Positions 22,831 to 36,141 of a stretch of 64,000 bases of DNA are shown here, piece after piece. The position numbers were made by a program, and so were the translations under genes. Source of the stretch: Liolophura sinensis. Taxonomy: Eukaryota > Mollusca > Polyplacophora > Chitonida > Chitonidae. The stretch spans positions 12,723,704-12,787,703 of the forward strand of contig NC_088304.1 in assembly GCF_032854445.1 (NCBI RefSeq). The letters are read 5' to 3'. Each line of letters begins with the position of its first letter. The first letter of the stretch is position 1. The notes beneath the pieces were generated by a model that saw only the letters and a list, made by a program, of their open reading frames with translations, was not told the DNA's origin and searched no databases.

Positions 22831-24282
22831 TGTTTCACGCAATGCGTGGGATTGCCACCATGTGCCTTGTGACAAAGGAAACCAACACCCCATCATGTGC
22901 ACCTCCTAACATGCGACCTCAGCTTATTCAAATCAATTCATCAGTGAATGATCACTAGCCTCTCTGGCGCTCTCCATGACTGTGTCCAGTTCCGATTATC
23001 TTGGTGCTAAAGGCTGTATATTCATCGTGTTGAATTTGATCGCCACGTTGAATATATGAACAGATGGACTCAAAGCGCAAGTGAGATACATGCTTTATTA
23101 TCGACAACTTATATAATTGTAGTGGCATGGTGCATGATTAAAATATTGATTTCCCTAATTCGACTAGAACATGCATGTACCGTGTGTTTTTCCAGCATTA
23201 CTGAAAACTGGGAACTGCTCCTCTTTGCATGATTCTGCCCTAATTTCTTACTTTATATACTTTCTTGGTGCTGGTTTTGGTTGTAGTTTGTGTTAAACGT
23301 CGTCTTGGGAATAGGCCTTGCGATTATTGACCTCGAACCTCCATCTTGGTTGACGGCTGATATATGAATGTCTCTTTCAACGAATAGATTCTAAAATATC
23401 ACGTTCACATTGTTATCGAGTTGCCTTTGCTTTGCTGCAGCAGGACCCTTGACCCAGTAACATATCACATGTTGTTCCAATAGAAATCAAGTTTGACCCA
23501 AATGATCGTGTGACGTCAAGTGTGCCGTGCACACATCAGACGCATACACCGATTGGTCACAAACCTCCTTCGCTCTAGCACTTCATTGGTTGAACGTGCT
23601 ACATGTATTTGAACTACTCAAATTATATACCAAAGGCGCCAGAAGAAATGTAACCCCTACTATATCTAGAATGGCACTGAATAGCATAGATTTAAGCTGT
23701 TAAGGAAAAAACAGACAGCAAAACTTGGTTTATCAAAATATAAGATTTTATTCAAAGGATGAAAATGAACACATAGAAATTTTTCAAAAAGCAAAAAGGG
23801 AGTTGTATTGCCTGAGACATACAGAGAGTTGCACATCATCACACGCAGACGTTGTATAATACATTAATACTGCATCTGCATCGAGCATGGCGCCACCTGG
23901 CGGCACTCTACCAGATGACATCACTCAGCATGACCAATCGAAGTAACAAACCGTGTTAATTTTAGTGGCCATCTTGATAACATTTGTTTCAGGACATTTT
24001 TCAAGCGTTTGAAATTATAAACAAGGATGACATTTGCTTTATAGACCCAGTCAAATAGACTGACTGTACACAAAGAAACTTTGTTTACGAACGTACTAAG
24101 AAAAAAGACATCCAAAATGTCAGAAAATCTCCACAACTGGATCGACCTTTAGAAGGCAGTTGGAATTTGAATGCAAGATGGTTCGGACCAACCCTGAATG
24201 TGGAAACAAGTTGGCTGAGTGAAATCAAAAGATTTGCCTGTTGAAAATAGACATTATAGTGTCGTTCCTATTTGAGGATGGC

Positions 24283-24355
24283 GGCAGTTATGCATAACAG
24301 CTATACATCAAAATACGGTGAAATATCAATCAAAAACACAAATCAAATAAATCAA
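24283..24355 (+). mobile_element. SINE family A tail relic
   Basis: 'atacggtgaaatatcaatca' and 'cacaaatcaaataaatcaaa' look like a decayed tail. Confidence 0.35.
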
Positions 24356-24574
24356 AATACGCCATGTTCCAGCTCAACACTAACCAAGTAACGCGCGCTA
24401 AATAGCTTATTCTCTATAGACATAGATCATTGCACACTGTTTGCAGACCATCAACACTATAAATGTATAATGTATCATTGATCGTAATCACTATATGATG
24501 GAATAATAGTTTTTTCATCATGTAAGTTAACGCAAACGTTTAGCTTCTATATCAATACAATATAATTAAGACGT

Positions 24575-24850
24575 ACATCATGAGGAGAAAAACCAGAGCA
24601 GCGACGACAGTGTGATAGCTGGCAAATGGTTACACGTAACCGGTGAAATAGTCTGTTGTCAGTTTACCTCCGTTATGATTTTATTCTGACTGTTCATGTA
24701 AAAGCATAAGTAGTAGGAAATTACACGCCCCTAGCACCATGACTTAAGCAGAATTAGGTAAGAAAAATGCAGTAATATTAATTGTAATTTATTAGACGTC
24801 ACTGGTCTAGAATTACTCAAAATGATGTGGTGTCATCACATTTAACATAG
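24575..24850 (+). repeat. Dispersed repeat family D, longest copy
   Basis: Shares the ordered blocks 'ggttacacgtaaccggtgaa', 'tttacctccgttatgatttt', 'ctgttcatgtaaa', 'gcaccatgacttaagcagaa' and 'ggtctagaattactcaaaat' with copies at 37365, 40300 and 55600. Confidence 0.8.
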
Positions 24851-26189
24851 ATAAACATTGGACAAAGGACGAGGCTCTCATCACAATAATTATGTCCTAT
24901 ATATATGTGTACAAAATCTAGACTAATAACGCTACTGATGACATTATACATATAGAATATACATGAGTATTCAGTATTTGTTGCTGAAAACGAGATTTCC
25001 TAATAGCGGCCAAAAATGCCTCGAAATTTACAAATATGCTGTTAACCACAACAACAATTCCTAAACTCTGGAAAATTCAGCTGGTTTAACTTTATAAAGT
25101 TTGGAAACAAAAGAAACAATCATCGTGGAAGGAAAAGGTACAAAGTCAAGGTCAAACGAGGCTTCACGACGGCACCAGATCGACATATTATTATGTCTAC
25201 TCACATGACCTTGAAGATATCATATGACTGTGCTTTGGCGCTGGAGCCTTCAAAAATGTGCAACAAAATGTTGTCCGTGTGATGGTAACCTATATTTCGA
25301 ACGACTTGACATCGAGATTTGTAAATGTTGACCGTGTACGCTGGGCTTAGGATTAACAATATATTTTAAGGGCACGGTAAGCCTAAAGAATGAAAGACAA
25401 ACACGAGAACGCCATCCATGTCACTTACACTTGTACTGATGGGTTTTGTGTCCTTTTTCTTGTATCACTCCCATATAAGAATACATACCACGTCAACAAG
25501 TGTACCAGCAGTAGCTAGAGGTACTTCTATTTTGGCTCAATGGGTAGAGTGCAGGATTTCGAATCAGGAGTTCAGAGTTTAAATTTTGATGCGACCCAGA
25601 AAGAAAAATCCACCAATCATTACAATCAAGACACGGGAGACACGATGACGTCACAATGACGGTTTCGCTAATCGCAGCAATGAAGGCTATGGATACATAT
25701 AAGGAAATGATACATAAACCGACTATCGCTATTCTACTTGTAATTAAAGACTGTGTCGTCAGCTGTGCATGGCTGAGAATACGATGTCAGCGGCTAGAGA
25801 GAAAACAATGTCGTTGATCAGACTGATTATTCAATACATACCTTGGTATTATTTTATATAATATTTGATTGGTCTTTTTGGGGATTGTGTTTTTCTTTGG
25901 TTTTTCTTTGTTGTTTTTTTTTTTTGTTTTTTTTTTTTTTTCTTTTTTTCTATTGTTATCAGACCTTACCTCAGGATTTTGATTTTGAGTCATATTATAC
26001 ATTTTTTATGTGTAACTTCATATTTGGTATGGGACTCTTAAACTTATTGGAATTTTAAACTTGAAATTAGAAAAGAAAAGTAAAATGAGACTTCATCGAC
26101 AATAATGTGGAAATCTTTTCCGATCTATGACAATGTTATGTATAAATCTTAAAAGTAAGTTTTAATTTGTGGGAATGGGCAAACTCGCC

Positions 26190-26680
26190 ATTAAGAATAA
26201 CGGTGAATTCCAATGGACAATAGGGAAATCCATCATAGAGAATAACGGTGAATTCCAATGGACAATACGAAAATCCATCATAGGGAATAACGGTGAGTTC
26301 CAATGGACAATACGGAAATCCATCATAGAGAATAACGGTGAATTTCAACGGACAATTGGGAAATTCCCCAGAGAGAATAACGGTGAATTCCAGTAGAGAA
26401 GGCCTAAATCCATCATAGAGAATAACGGTGAATTCCAATGGACAATAGGGAAATCCACCATAGAGAATAACGGTGAATTCCAATGGATAATAGGGAAATT
26501 CACCATAGAGAATAACGGTGAATTCCAGTAGACAAGGCCCAAGGTCCACCATAGAGAATAACGGCGATTTCCAGTAGACAATGCCAAAATCCACCATAGA
26601 GAATAACGGTGAATTCCAATGGACATTAGGAAAATCCACCACAGAGAATAACGGTGAATTCCACTGGAAATACATTGGAA
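26190..26680 (+). repeat. 45-bp minisatellite, 11 copies
   Basis: 'gaataacggtgaattccaat' recurs every 45 bp (one 46-bp step) from 26195 to 26652. Because 45 is 15 codons, the array opens long frames on both strands, the longest 179 codons on the minus strand. It starts about 740 bp beyond the carbonic anhydrase stop codon. Confidence 0.97.
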
Positions 26681-26710
26681 ATACATCAAATTCTAATTGG
26701 AACGTTTAAT

Positions 26711-26716
26711 TTTATT
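26711..26716 (-). terminator. Candidate polyadenylation signal of carbonic anhydrase
   Basis: AATAAA on the minus strand, about 700 bp after the stop codon and just before the 45-bp array. It is the first one I see. Position only; no transcript evidence. Confidence 0.35.
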
Positions 26717-27418
26717 CTGTATGTACAGTAACAAACAGCACAAAATCCCCCAAAGTGGCATACACAGTCAAGGCTGAGGGTGTTTCGCTTACTTAAGAAT
26801 ATGTATGCGTTTCTGCCCTTTGTCCCAAGGTGAAATATTAAGATATCCTGAATATAAAAAAGTATTATTATATACTTATTATCACGATCGTTATTATATA
26901 TTCGTGTTATTATTGCATGTATGGGTATATACAGAATGTTGACACACCCGTTATTCCACCACTAGATTAGTCGAGTAATATAAATAATAAATACTGAATG
27001 CTCAATCAAGTGCTAACACCATAAACATAATTTACGTTGAAGATGAACTAGGTATAGTTTTTTCACCTGTCCAAAAGGCAATGTTTCTTTGATTCAGTTT
27101 TCATTGTGCAATATTCTTTAGATGTGTTTAGGGCTGCACAATGACAATGTGTGTAGGGCTATACTATGGTAATCTAGGTACTGTGGCAATGTACGAGACT
27201 AATGCGAGGCACCAGTGCTTGTCCCATCAGTATGTTATAATCGGTTAGTATCACGTGGAGTCGAATTCAAAGAGAAAAAGCCATTGAACGCTAGCATTTC
27301 ACTGGAGAATATTTTGTTATCAAGGTATGGGCCCGTTTGTTCGACTAGTTGATCAAGATCGTGTATGGAGTATTCAAACAAATCTCAACATTTGAGCCAA
27401 AAAAAAGACATTAAGAGT

Positions 27419-27616
27419 TTAGAAGATCTTGTACTTCATCGAGAAAATCACAGACAAAACGCAGGCAGTGACAACACTGTAGGTAACAGATTGCACATGA
27501 CCGGAACTAGTGTAGACCTCCCGACTGCCCAACGATTGAAGAGGTCGAAAATTGCCGGCCATTGTGACATTACTTAAACCTTCAATGTTTTGGAACACTC
27601 TTCGAAAAGCTGCCAT
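27419..27616 (-). CDS. Carbonic anhydrase exon 8 (C-terminus)
   Basis: MAAFRRVFQNIEGL and NFRPLQSLGSREVY complete the domain; the hydrophobic tail and TAA stop follow. Acceptor CTTTTTCAG. Confidence 0.94.
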   Translation of the reverse strand: MAAFRRVFQNIEGLSNVTMAGNFRPLQSLGSREVYTSSGHVQSVTYSVVTACVLSVIFSMKYKIF

Positions 27617-30600
27617 CTGAAAAAGAAAAACAAAGTTATTTTGTAGTGATTCTTGAAATCGTCAGAACACATGAGGTACGGGATCAAATCCAGCGTTGGA
27701 CAGCGAATTTGTAAATTTCCTCGCCCTTATTAGCCGTGACGCTTTGGTGACAACAAGTCGTGGACGTTGCTCGTATGGTCATTTGCAAAGTGTAATGTTC
27801 ATTAAAGACCACTTTTTCTATTTATTTGCTTGTTGCTTATTGCAACAGTTTCCACTGATACGGTCAGTTTTGTGGAGGGAGGAAAAACCATCAGCCTTTG
27901 GAAAGTTAGTGAGGAACATTTCCACTTACAGATATGCACGCCAGATTGGCGTAAGACTAGTGGCCTTCAAAGAACGTTAGGCTGCACAATCGGCCACATA
28001 AGCATCTTCGATCATGTATTGTCCCCATGCCCCCCCCCCCCCCCACCACCCCACCCCAACATTGAGAACGGGGGAATCTACAAATTTCCTGTCCAACTGA
28101 CACCTCCTGTATCCTAGTCATTGAAGGGCAAACGTCCCTAACCACAAGACCACACGCTCTCCACAGTGCCGGAATTCTGCACGTAACAGGGAAGTAAATA
28201 CACGTTTCATCATTTATCAAATGTTCTGAACTCAAATAATGCTCCCACCACCCGTTTTCGTTACGTTTCATTCCATTCTCCGTAAAAACAATTAAGTCAT
28301 CGAAACACTGAACATTCGTAATCAATTTTTGGGACATTCGGTTCAACAATTTACATGGTCTTGCGTTCTTGTGTTCTTAAGGTCTGTTCCTTACTGTGTG
28401 ATATGCATGTAGACTTGTTTTCACTTCAAGGCTGAATTGTTTTTAAAATACTGTCATACACAGTCTAAGCTAATACATGTAGATCGTTCCTTCATGGTGG
28501 TCCCATTTTAGACTAAAGCCGCCCCAAATAAGGGACATAACTCTTGAATAATACAAAAGGCCAAACTGCCCAAAATTTTATCAAAATGACTTGTAAATAT
28601 CCTCAAGCGAGTTTTTGGTGTGCCTATGTACGAATGGAAAGAATACTAAAATGAGCACTTTCAATGCCGAAAAGGGATATTGATCTAATCTCTCAGTGCT
28701 GAGCGCCAAGCACGGCAGCAACAAGTACCATTTGTTAGGACATGTTTAAATAACATGGAAGTCAATACAAAAAGTCTACTACATTGAGACATAAATCAAA
28801 AAAGTTTATCAAAATTACCCAAAATTTTTTCAAAATAACTTGTAAATATCCTCGTGCCTATGTACCGTAAAAAGAGTACTAAAGTAAGCACTTCCAAGGG
28901 CGACAACTCACCTGTCCAGCTGATATTTATGTACGATGGAAAGAATACTACAATTAGCACTCCCAAGAGAGACAACTCACCTGTCCAGCCGATATTTATG
29001 TACGATGGAAGGAGTACTAAAATAAGCATTTGCAAGGGCGACAACTCACCTGTCCAGCTGATATTTTAATCGTTTGTTTGAAGACCGTCCACGTGACGAC
29101 CTCATTGCAGGTGGGCGTGGTTAGACTTCCGCTGTAACGGTAATACACCTGCTTATCTGACGGAAGTAGGGAGTCAAGGTTGAAGTTTGTAGGCAAGGAA
29201 ACGTTAGTGTCTGAAAGAGAAAACACCGTGATTAAATAGGATATATAAATAGGATTATATTTATATTTATGCCGAAGACACCGGACATTTCTCTAAACTC
29301 TGAGTGCTGAGCGCCAAGCAAGGCAGCAACAAGCACCATTTTTAAAGCCTTTGGTATGATCCCAGATCTTTAAATGGGATCTATTGGCCTACATATACAG
29401 CGTATTTGTGTCAATGAAGTCTCTATTCGAGCATTAACGCCACGCACATCCTGGCACTTGCCGCTTTACTCTCTCTTTCATGCTGTACCTGCGCAGACAC
29501 GGCGATGACAATTTTGTATAAATAACATGGAAGTTAATACAAAAGTCCACTACATGGAAACATAAATTCAAAACTGTACATTATTGTCGATTACAAAATA
29601 CGTACACTTTCGGTTATTAACAGGCATAGAATATCTTTCTGTGCTAATTTTCTTTTACTTCACTGTCTGAAGGCCACTGCCGGTGGCGAAAGAACAGCTC
29701 GGAAGTGCGCATCCCACCAAAATGATGGCCGCCTTCGTACGAGTGAAACATTCTTGAGTAAGGTATAAAACACCAATCAAATAAAAAGTAAATAAATAAA
29801 TCAGTCATTGTAATCACTAAGCTAGTATATATATACAGGCTTTACAATGAGTTGCCGATTATATCAGATATATTAAACAAGTGGTGTCATTTTCAAACAA
29901 ACTCGGAACAAACGAAAATAACATCACGAGTTCTGATAAATCTGGTATAATGTGTTGACACCTGCGTAAAACACAAATCAAATAAAAAAGTATATAAATT
30001 GAGTAAGACGGACACAAAAACCTACCTGCATATCTGACGTTGTCCAGTAGGTTTACTATGGGATTCCAGTTGGTGTTGTCAGCACTTCCTATCTGAATGG
30101 CAAAAAGAAACTTGCTGTACTCGTTGCTGCTTTCAACAATTTGCTATATGAACAATCAGGATACCGCATACGTTTACCACGAGGTATAGTATTAGAAATG
30201 ACGTTGGGGAACAATTTCTTTAAAGTCCTAAGGAAACCACTCCACTTCGCTTGGAATTTTGCGAACTCTTGGGGTAAAGGTCTACCCAGATTAACGGGAG
30301 TTGGATTTGAACCTGCGCCACTGCAGATCTGTTATTAGTCAAAAGAACTGTGAAAGAAGCTATGACGGAGGACCATGCTGTGAATGTCGGCGATTTGATA
30401 CTACAGTATATTAAAGAAGTAATCACCGTGAGTTTTATATATATGCAAAGGACCGTGGCATATCTCTAGATTAAGCTCTATGTGTGCTGAATGTATTTAT
30501 TTATTTCATTATTATTTAATACAGCGATATATTCAAGAAATTTTCACTTATGAAAACGAGAAAATGGCTGAAACTTTTTATTTGATGAAACCGGAGTGCC

Positions 30601-33600
30601 CGGGGAAAACCAGTGACCTCTTGCAAGTTACCGACGAACTTTCATGAGTGTGGCGTGCAAATATGCTGACTATAATAGCTGACAACAGTTCTTGGTTCAA
30701 AGAACACAAGACTGTGCAAACGATGAGATGAGCATTGTCGTCAGCATACTGTAACCAAGGCCCCTCGGACAATGAGAGAGACTTTGGGTTGGGTTGGGTT
30801 GGGGGGGGGGGGGGGTAGGACTGGGGTGTGGGGGCGGGGGGGTAAACAGTTTGAATCAATATTTCAGATGAAGCTGAACTATATATGACAGAGATCTACA
30901 TCATCCATATATCATGTCAAAGTAAAAATAGAAATACAAAGCATGGATTTTATGATCGCGGTTCAGCATGCGGCTCTATAACATCAAAAGAATTCTCATT
31001 CCGATCGAATATCTGTGTACGCTAAGGTAAAGTAGCGTACACAGATATACACTTAACGTGGTAATTAAGACTGGTTAGACATGGTACAGGTAAGTAGTCG
31101 TGAGTTTTCATGTTAATGTCAGGACAAACATTGATATTTCATTGATGAAATACCGGTGGTATTTTTGCTTTGTATTGTTCATCAGTAATACCCATTTCTG
31201 GCATAAAAACAGATGCATTCCCAGCTAACCTGACTTATTTTACGCTGTTACAGATACAGATACACTCTTTAAACTAATACGTTAAATGTATTAACACTAA
31301 AACAGATTATGTTACTACAACGTAATAACTATGTGACTGGCATCAAAATATAGCATCAAAGAAACAAAATAGTATACCGGTATATTGGAATACCAGGAAC
31401 AAGTCACGTGTAACATAACTGTGTGTAGAAATAACGTAATCTATTCTGCAATCAGAATTCTATTATTGCAGTATTATTTTTCTCAGTATATAGATTGTGA
31501 CTTTTACAGATGTTGCAAGTGTGACGACTACTCTTTGTTATCTTTGTACTCATACAAGTCTAAGTAAAAGATAAGATGTTTAAAATCTGGACAGCTTGTC
31601 ATTTCGTTTAAATCTAGCAATGGTGGATATGTTATTTCTCAGTATTTAACATGTACTGCATGGTTATTTAAAGCTAGGAGTCCATCAATGCCCTGCCTTG
31701 TAAGACGAAAGGTTCGGACTTGACATACAGTATTCTTTAATGACAATTTGTAAACATATAACAATATACACTGCTGATTTGTGGTTTGGAAGTGGAAGTT
31801 ACTCAATGAAAAGAAGACATCCTATGAATCAATGTAACCTTAGTACTTCGTTGTATGTGACGTTAATGAAGAGAAATATTTGGAATTATGTTTTTTTATC
31901 TAACACAGTAATCAAAATCCATTCAACAAATAAGCTTCTACTTTGGTCAGGCTGGATCCATGGCGTATTAGCGACGTCACATGAATACCTTTTGTTTGAA
32001 ATAGTTCGTTTCAAGGTCCATTCAGTGAATTCATCGAAAGATCTATACGCACATGCATTTAGAATCCTGAAAGTCCTTGTGTCTTATGTGACAAAAAACG
32101 GATATTACGTCACTGGTCCTGGTTATCAGAAAAAGCAATCGAAGAATCAAAGTTTCAAATGCATTTTACTGGGCAGTTTACTAAATTTTAAAAACAAATT
32201 TTAGAAAATACATCGAATTGATTTCTCAACAGTGGTTTGTGGTCTATCATCTGACATATACTTCATCTCATTAATGTATTTGTCCTCCTCTAGCTTTTCA
32301 ATGAGACGTTTTGATTTAATATGATGGCCACAGAGTTGACACCTGCGTTTCTTTTTGAGGGGGAGGAGGGGGGGGGAATTCAAGAACAGTATTTCTGGCG
32401 ATGTTTTGCTAAGAGGGGAGACAGAAGTATTATGCCAAAGTTTGGGTTTTGATAAGTGAGTTGATACAAGTTAGTGGCGCATTTTCTTCCTGCGACATAC
32501 AACCCGGATGCAAAGAAATAAACAAACAAAATCGTTTACAAAACGTTTCTCCTGAGCTTCCAGCTCCGGGTACCCATTGTTCATAACTAGAACAAAACCT
32601 TTCTCGTGGGCTTCCTGCTATGGGTACTCATTCTTAATAGCTATAATAAAACATTTCTCATGGGCTTCATTTTCCGGGTACTCACTGTTCATAGCCAGAA
32701 TAAAGGCATACATATGCTTCCATACGTGGGAAGGTCTTTCAGCAACCTGCGGGTGGTTGTGTGTTTCCCCCAGACTGTGCCAGGTTTCCTCCCAGCATAA
32801 TGCTGGTCACCGTCGTATAAGTGAAATATTCTTGAGTACGGCGTAAAACAAGAATCAAATAAATAAATACATATTTGGTTGAGAGAAACTGACACCCATC
32901 CATCCACTGTTCAAAACCCACGCACTCGTACCCACATACACCCACCCGTACACAAACCAAAAGAAAAGGTTTACCTCAAAGAAGAATCCGAGAACTGCAA
33001 GTCCATCCGGGTGTCCCAGTGCCGTGGAAATGTCACCGTACGAGTTTGCAAATGTCACAAAATGTACCTGAAACGAGAAGATTTTCATCGCGACATTGCT
33101 TCCATTGTGCTTAGATGTAGAAAGATATGAGATACGTTTGTGTGAAGTATATTATTATAGGGGGTTTTGTTTTGCGGTACGGATTTGTGAAACATTGTTT
33201 TGTGAGGCATCATTTTGTGAGGTATGATTTTAAGGTCCGATTTTGTAAGGTATGGAATTTTTGTGAGGTGTGGAATTTATGTGAGGTCTGGTTTTGTGAG
33301 GCATGGTTTTTTTGATGAACCGGTTTTTAAATTTTTTTTTTAGAGGTATTTATTTGTGAGGTATGGTTTCGTGGGGCTGTGGTTTTGTGAGGTACGGTTT
33401 TCGTGTGGTATGGTTTCGTGAGGTATGTTATTGTGAAGTAAGCTTTTGTGAGGTATGGTTTTATGAGGTATGGTTTTGTAAGACATGGTTTCGTGAGGCA
33501 TGGTTTCGTGAAGTTTGGTTTTGTGCGTATGGTTTTGTCGGATATGATTTTGAGAGGTATTGTTTCGTGGGATATGTTATTGTGACATGGTTTCGTGAGG

Positions 33601-36058
33601 TATGTTATAATAAGGTATGGGTTTGTGGGGCATTTAACTGTGAGGTATGGTTTTGTAGGGTATGATTTCGTTAGAGATGGTTTCGTGGGGTATGGTTTCC
33701 TCAGGCCTATATGAAGTAGTGTTCCTTACCTCCATCGGGTAACTATTCGAGTTAACGGTATGCTCAGATCCCTCGCTGTCTGTGGCTCCCCAGTGAAAAT
33801 GAAACTGTACAAGTTTGTACGTCTTTGGTAGACCGCCACCTTTTACAAGGTAATCGCTACCCGGCAGGTCAACTTGAACTGTCAAGAAACAAAACAAAAC
33901 AAAGGCAATGCTACTTGTAATGCTTACATAGTCCAGTTATAACATACTATTTTGTTTTAGGAAACGTCGATGCAAATCACTGGTTCCCCCCCCCCCCCCC
34001 CCGCCTTCAAAAAAAAAATGTCCATTTTACCACACGTAAACAACGTCCATTATCTAGTCCGACCCTGAAGTTTCCAGGTATAAAAATGTGGCAGGCGTTA
34101 CTATCACTTGGGCTACATTTCACTTTTCATCCCGGAAATCTTATCGCTGGCAGTCAGCATTATGGTGTGAGGGAATCAAAATAGCCATCTAATGATATTT
34201 TTTTTTTTGGAACTTTTGAAACAGAAGTGTCAATGACGTAATTAAAGTATATTATTTACTGTGTAAGTTAAATGTTTTTAGGTGGCATAAATTATGATTT
34301 TTAAAAAATAAATTCCCTAGAGACACACATGGGGACGTTTGTACACAATTATTTAACATGTATATGGTAAATGGACACAGGCCTGCATATTTTAGTCCAT
34401 GCCATTGTCTTAGCACGTAAATGTGTCAGTCTTATTTATAGGTCATTTTATATACGCTGTAAATATTCAGTGTTTGATATGGATTATTAAGCCTTACATT
34501 GTTAATGGACTGTGTTTAGTAAGAATGTAGGCAAGGTCAAACACCAATTTCCATATACCAGAAGACTGTTAATAAAACACGACCTGTCCCGTGGTAAACC
34601 ACTTAGGCACAAATCTTTGGAAGAAGTAAAGAACCCGGTGTTGTAAAGTGGTGTATTGACGTGAATAAGCCCATTTTCATATTTTGCCAAGACCCTTCAC
34701 GCTAAGTCATTTATGTATGCAAACAAGCATGCAGGGTTTGTCTCTCTTTACCTGTGTGCCCATTGTTCTTCAAATAAGACGACGTCAAACCATTTGATGA
34801 CCCGAATTTTTGTAGGTCAAAGTTGTTGAGATTTGAATCGAATTTGGCCTTATCGGTCTCGATGTTGATGGGGGATTGACTAGACCCCCCGCAGTTGGCT
34901 GAAACAGTGTGCCAATTAGCAGGACCTGAAGAAGAAAAAATCACGTATGGACATGAATAGCAATGTAGTGGGTAATTAAAACAATATACCTATGATAATG
35001 TAAATATAATAATATAAGTATTAAGAATTGTACTTATTTATTTATTTATTTATTTGAATGGTGTTTCGCGCTGTACTCAAGAATATTTCACTTATATGAC
35101 GGCGGCACGCATTATGATGGGCGGAAACCGGGAAGAGCCCAGGGGAAACCGACGACCATCCGCAGATTGCTGGAAAACCTTCTCACTTATGGCCGGAGAA
35201 GAAGCCAGCATAAGCTGGACCTGAACTCACAGCGACTGCATTGGTAAGAGGCTCCTGGGTCATTACGCCGCCCCAGCGCGCTAACCAGCTGAGCTACAAA
35301 TGCCCCTCAGGGGAATTGTAGATTGTAGACTTCATCGTTTGAGAAGCCTGATTGACTACAAGGGCTTGGCGATACTTGCATGCCATTTGCAGAACCCAGG
35401 CGTTTGTTGAAACTCAGGCTTGCCCAAGGTCTTGGGTTTTCCCCTGTACACTCTGGTTTCTTCCACCTGTGAAACTGACCGCCCATCGTATATGTGTATA
35501 AGTGAAAAATTGTTGAGTACGTCGTTATGCAACAATCCCATAGTTAAAGTCGATAACTTTAACAGAAACCTGTACCTCATGTACTATCTTACCATTCGCT
35601 GCTGAGGATGAGTAGCTCCAACCACCTCCGCCACCTGTGACGAATAAAAATACGTTTTTATAATGCGTTATATGTTATACACTTAAGGTTGAAATATTTT
35701 CACAATAACGTAATTATTCACGACAAATAATATATAATATAAAAATATAGCTCTATATAAAGATAAATATAAAAAAAATTACTTCCCCTGTGTACAAGAA
35801 TTACTTCCCCTGTTCACAAAAATTATTTCCCTTGTGTACAAAAATTACTTCCCTGTGTACCAAAGTTACTTCCCCTGTGTACAAATATTACTTCCCCTAT
35901 GTACCAAAGTTACTTCCCCTCTGTAAAAATATTACTTCCCCTGTGTAAAATCTTACTTCTATATGTGTAAAAAACATCACGTCCCTGTGTAAAAAAAATT
36001 ACGTACCCTTTGTAAAAAATATTTCCTTTTAAAAAAACCGACAGGCTATATATATATA

Positions 36059-36141
<83 letters not shown>

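Larger units (their letters stand above)
13630..27418. other. Gene-free region between convergent RNF25 and carbonic anhydrase
   Basis: Includes the undetermined 3' UTR of RNF25. I see no exon with splice context or recognisable homology here. It contains a 52-bp minisatellite, diverged SINEs, an (AT)33 microsatellite, a tRNA-like repeat, a family D copy and the 45-bp array near the carbonic anhydrase 3' end. The remaining unique DNA (for example 18.8-20.2 kb and 25.0-26.1 kb) shows nothing I can identify. Confidence 0.6.

Noticed and set aside
26136-26675. 179-codon minus-strand open frame with a 15-residue repeat
   Set aside because: It is the translation of the 45-bp minisatellite. Frames are open on both strands because the period is divisible by three; there is no homology or splice context.
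26190-26680. CRISPR-like array
   Set aside because: Whole 45-bp units repeat without unique spacers, and the genome is eukaryotic. It is a minisatellite.
31740-32204. 154-codon plus-strand open frame
   Set aside because: Lies in a carbonic anhydrase intron on the opposite strand. It has no recognisable domain and an AT-rich composition like its surroundings; a chance frame is the simplest reading.
33363-33665. 100-codon plus-strand frame with EVWFC repeats
   Set aside because: Translation of the 15-bp minisatellite in carbonic anhydrase intron 4.
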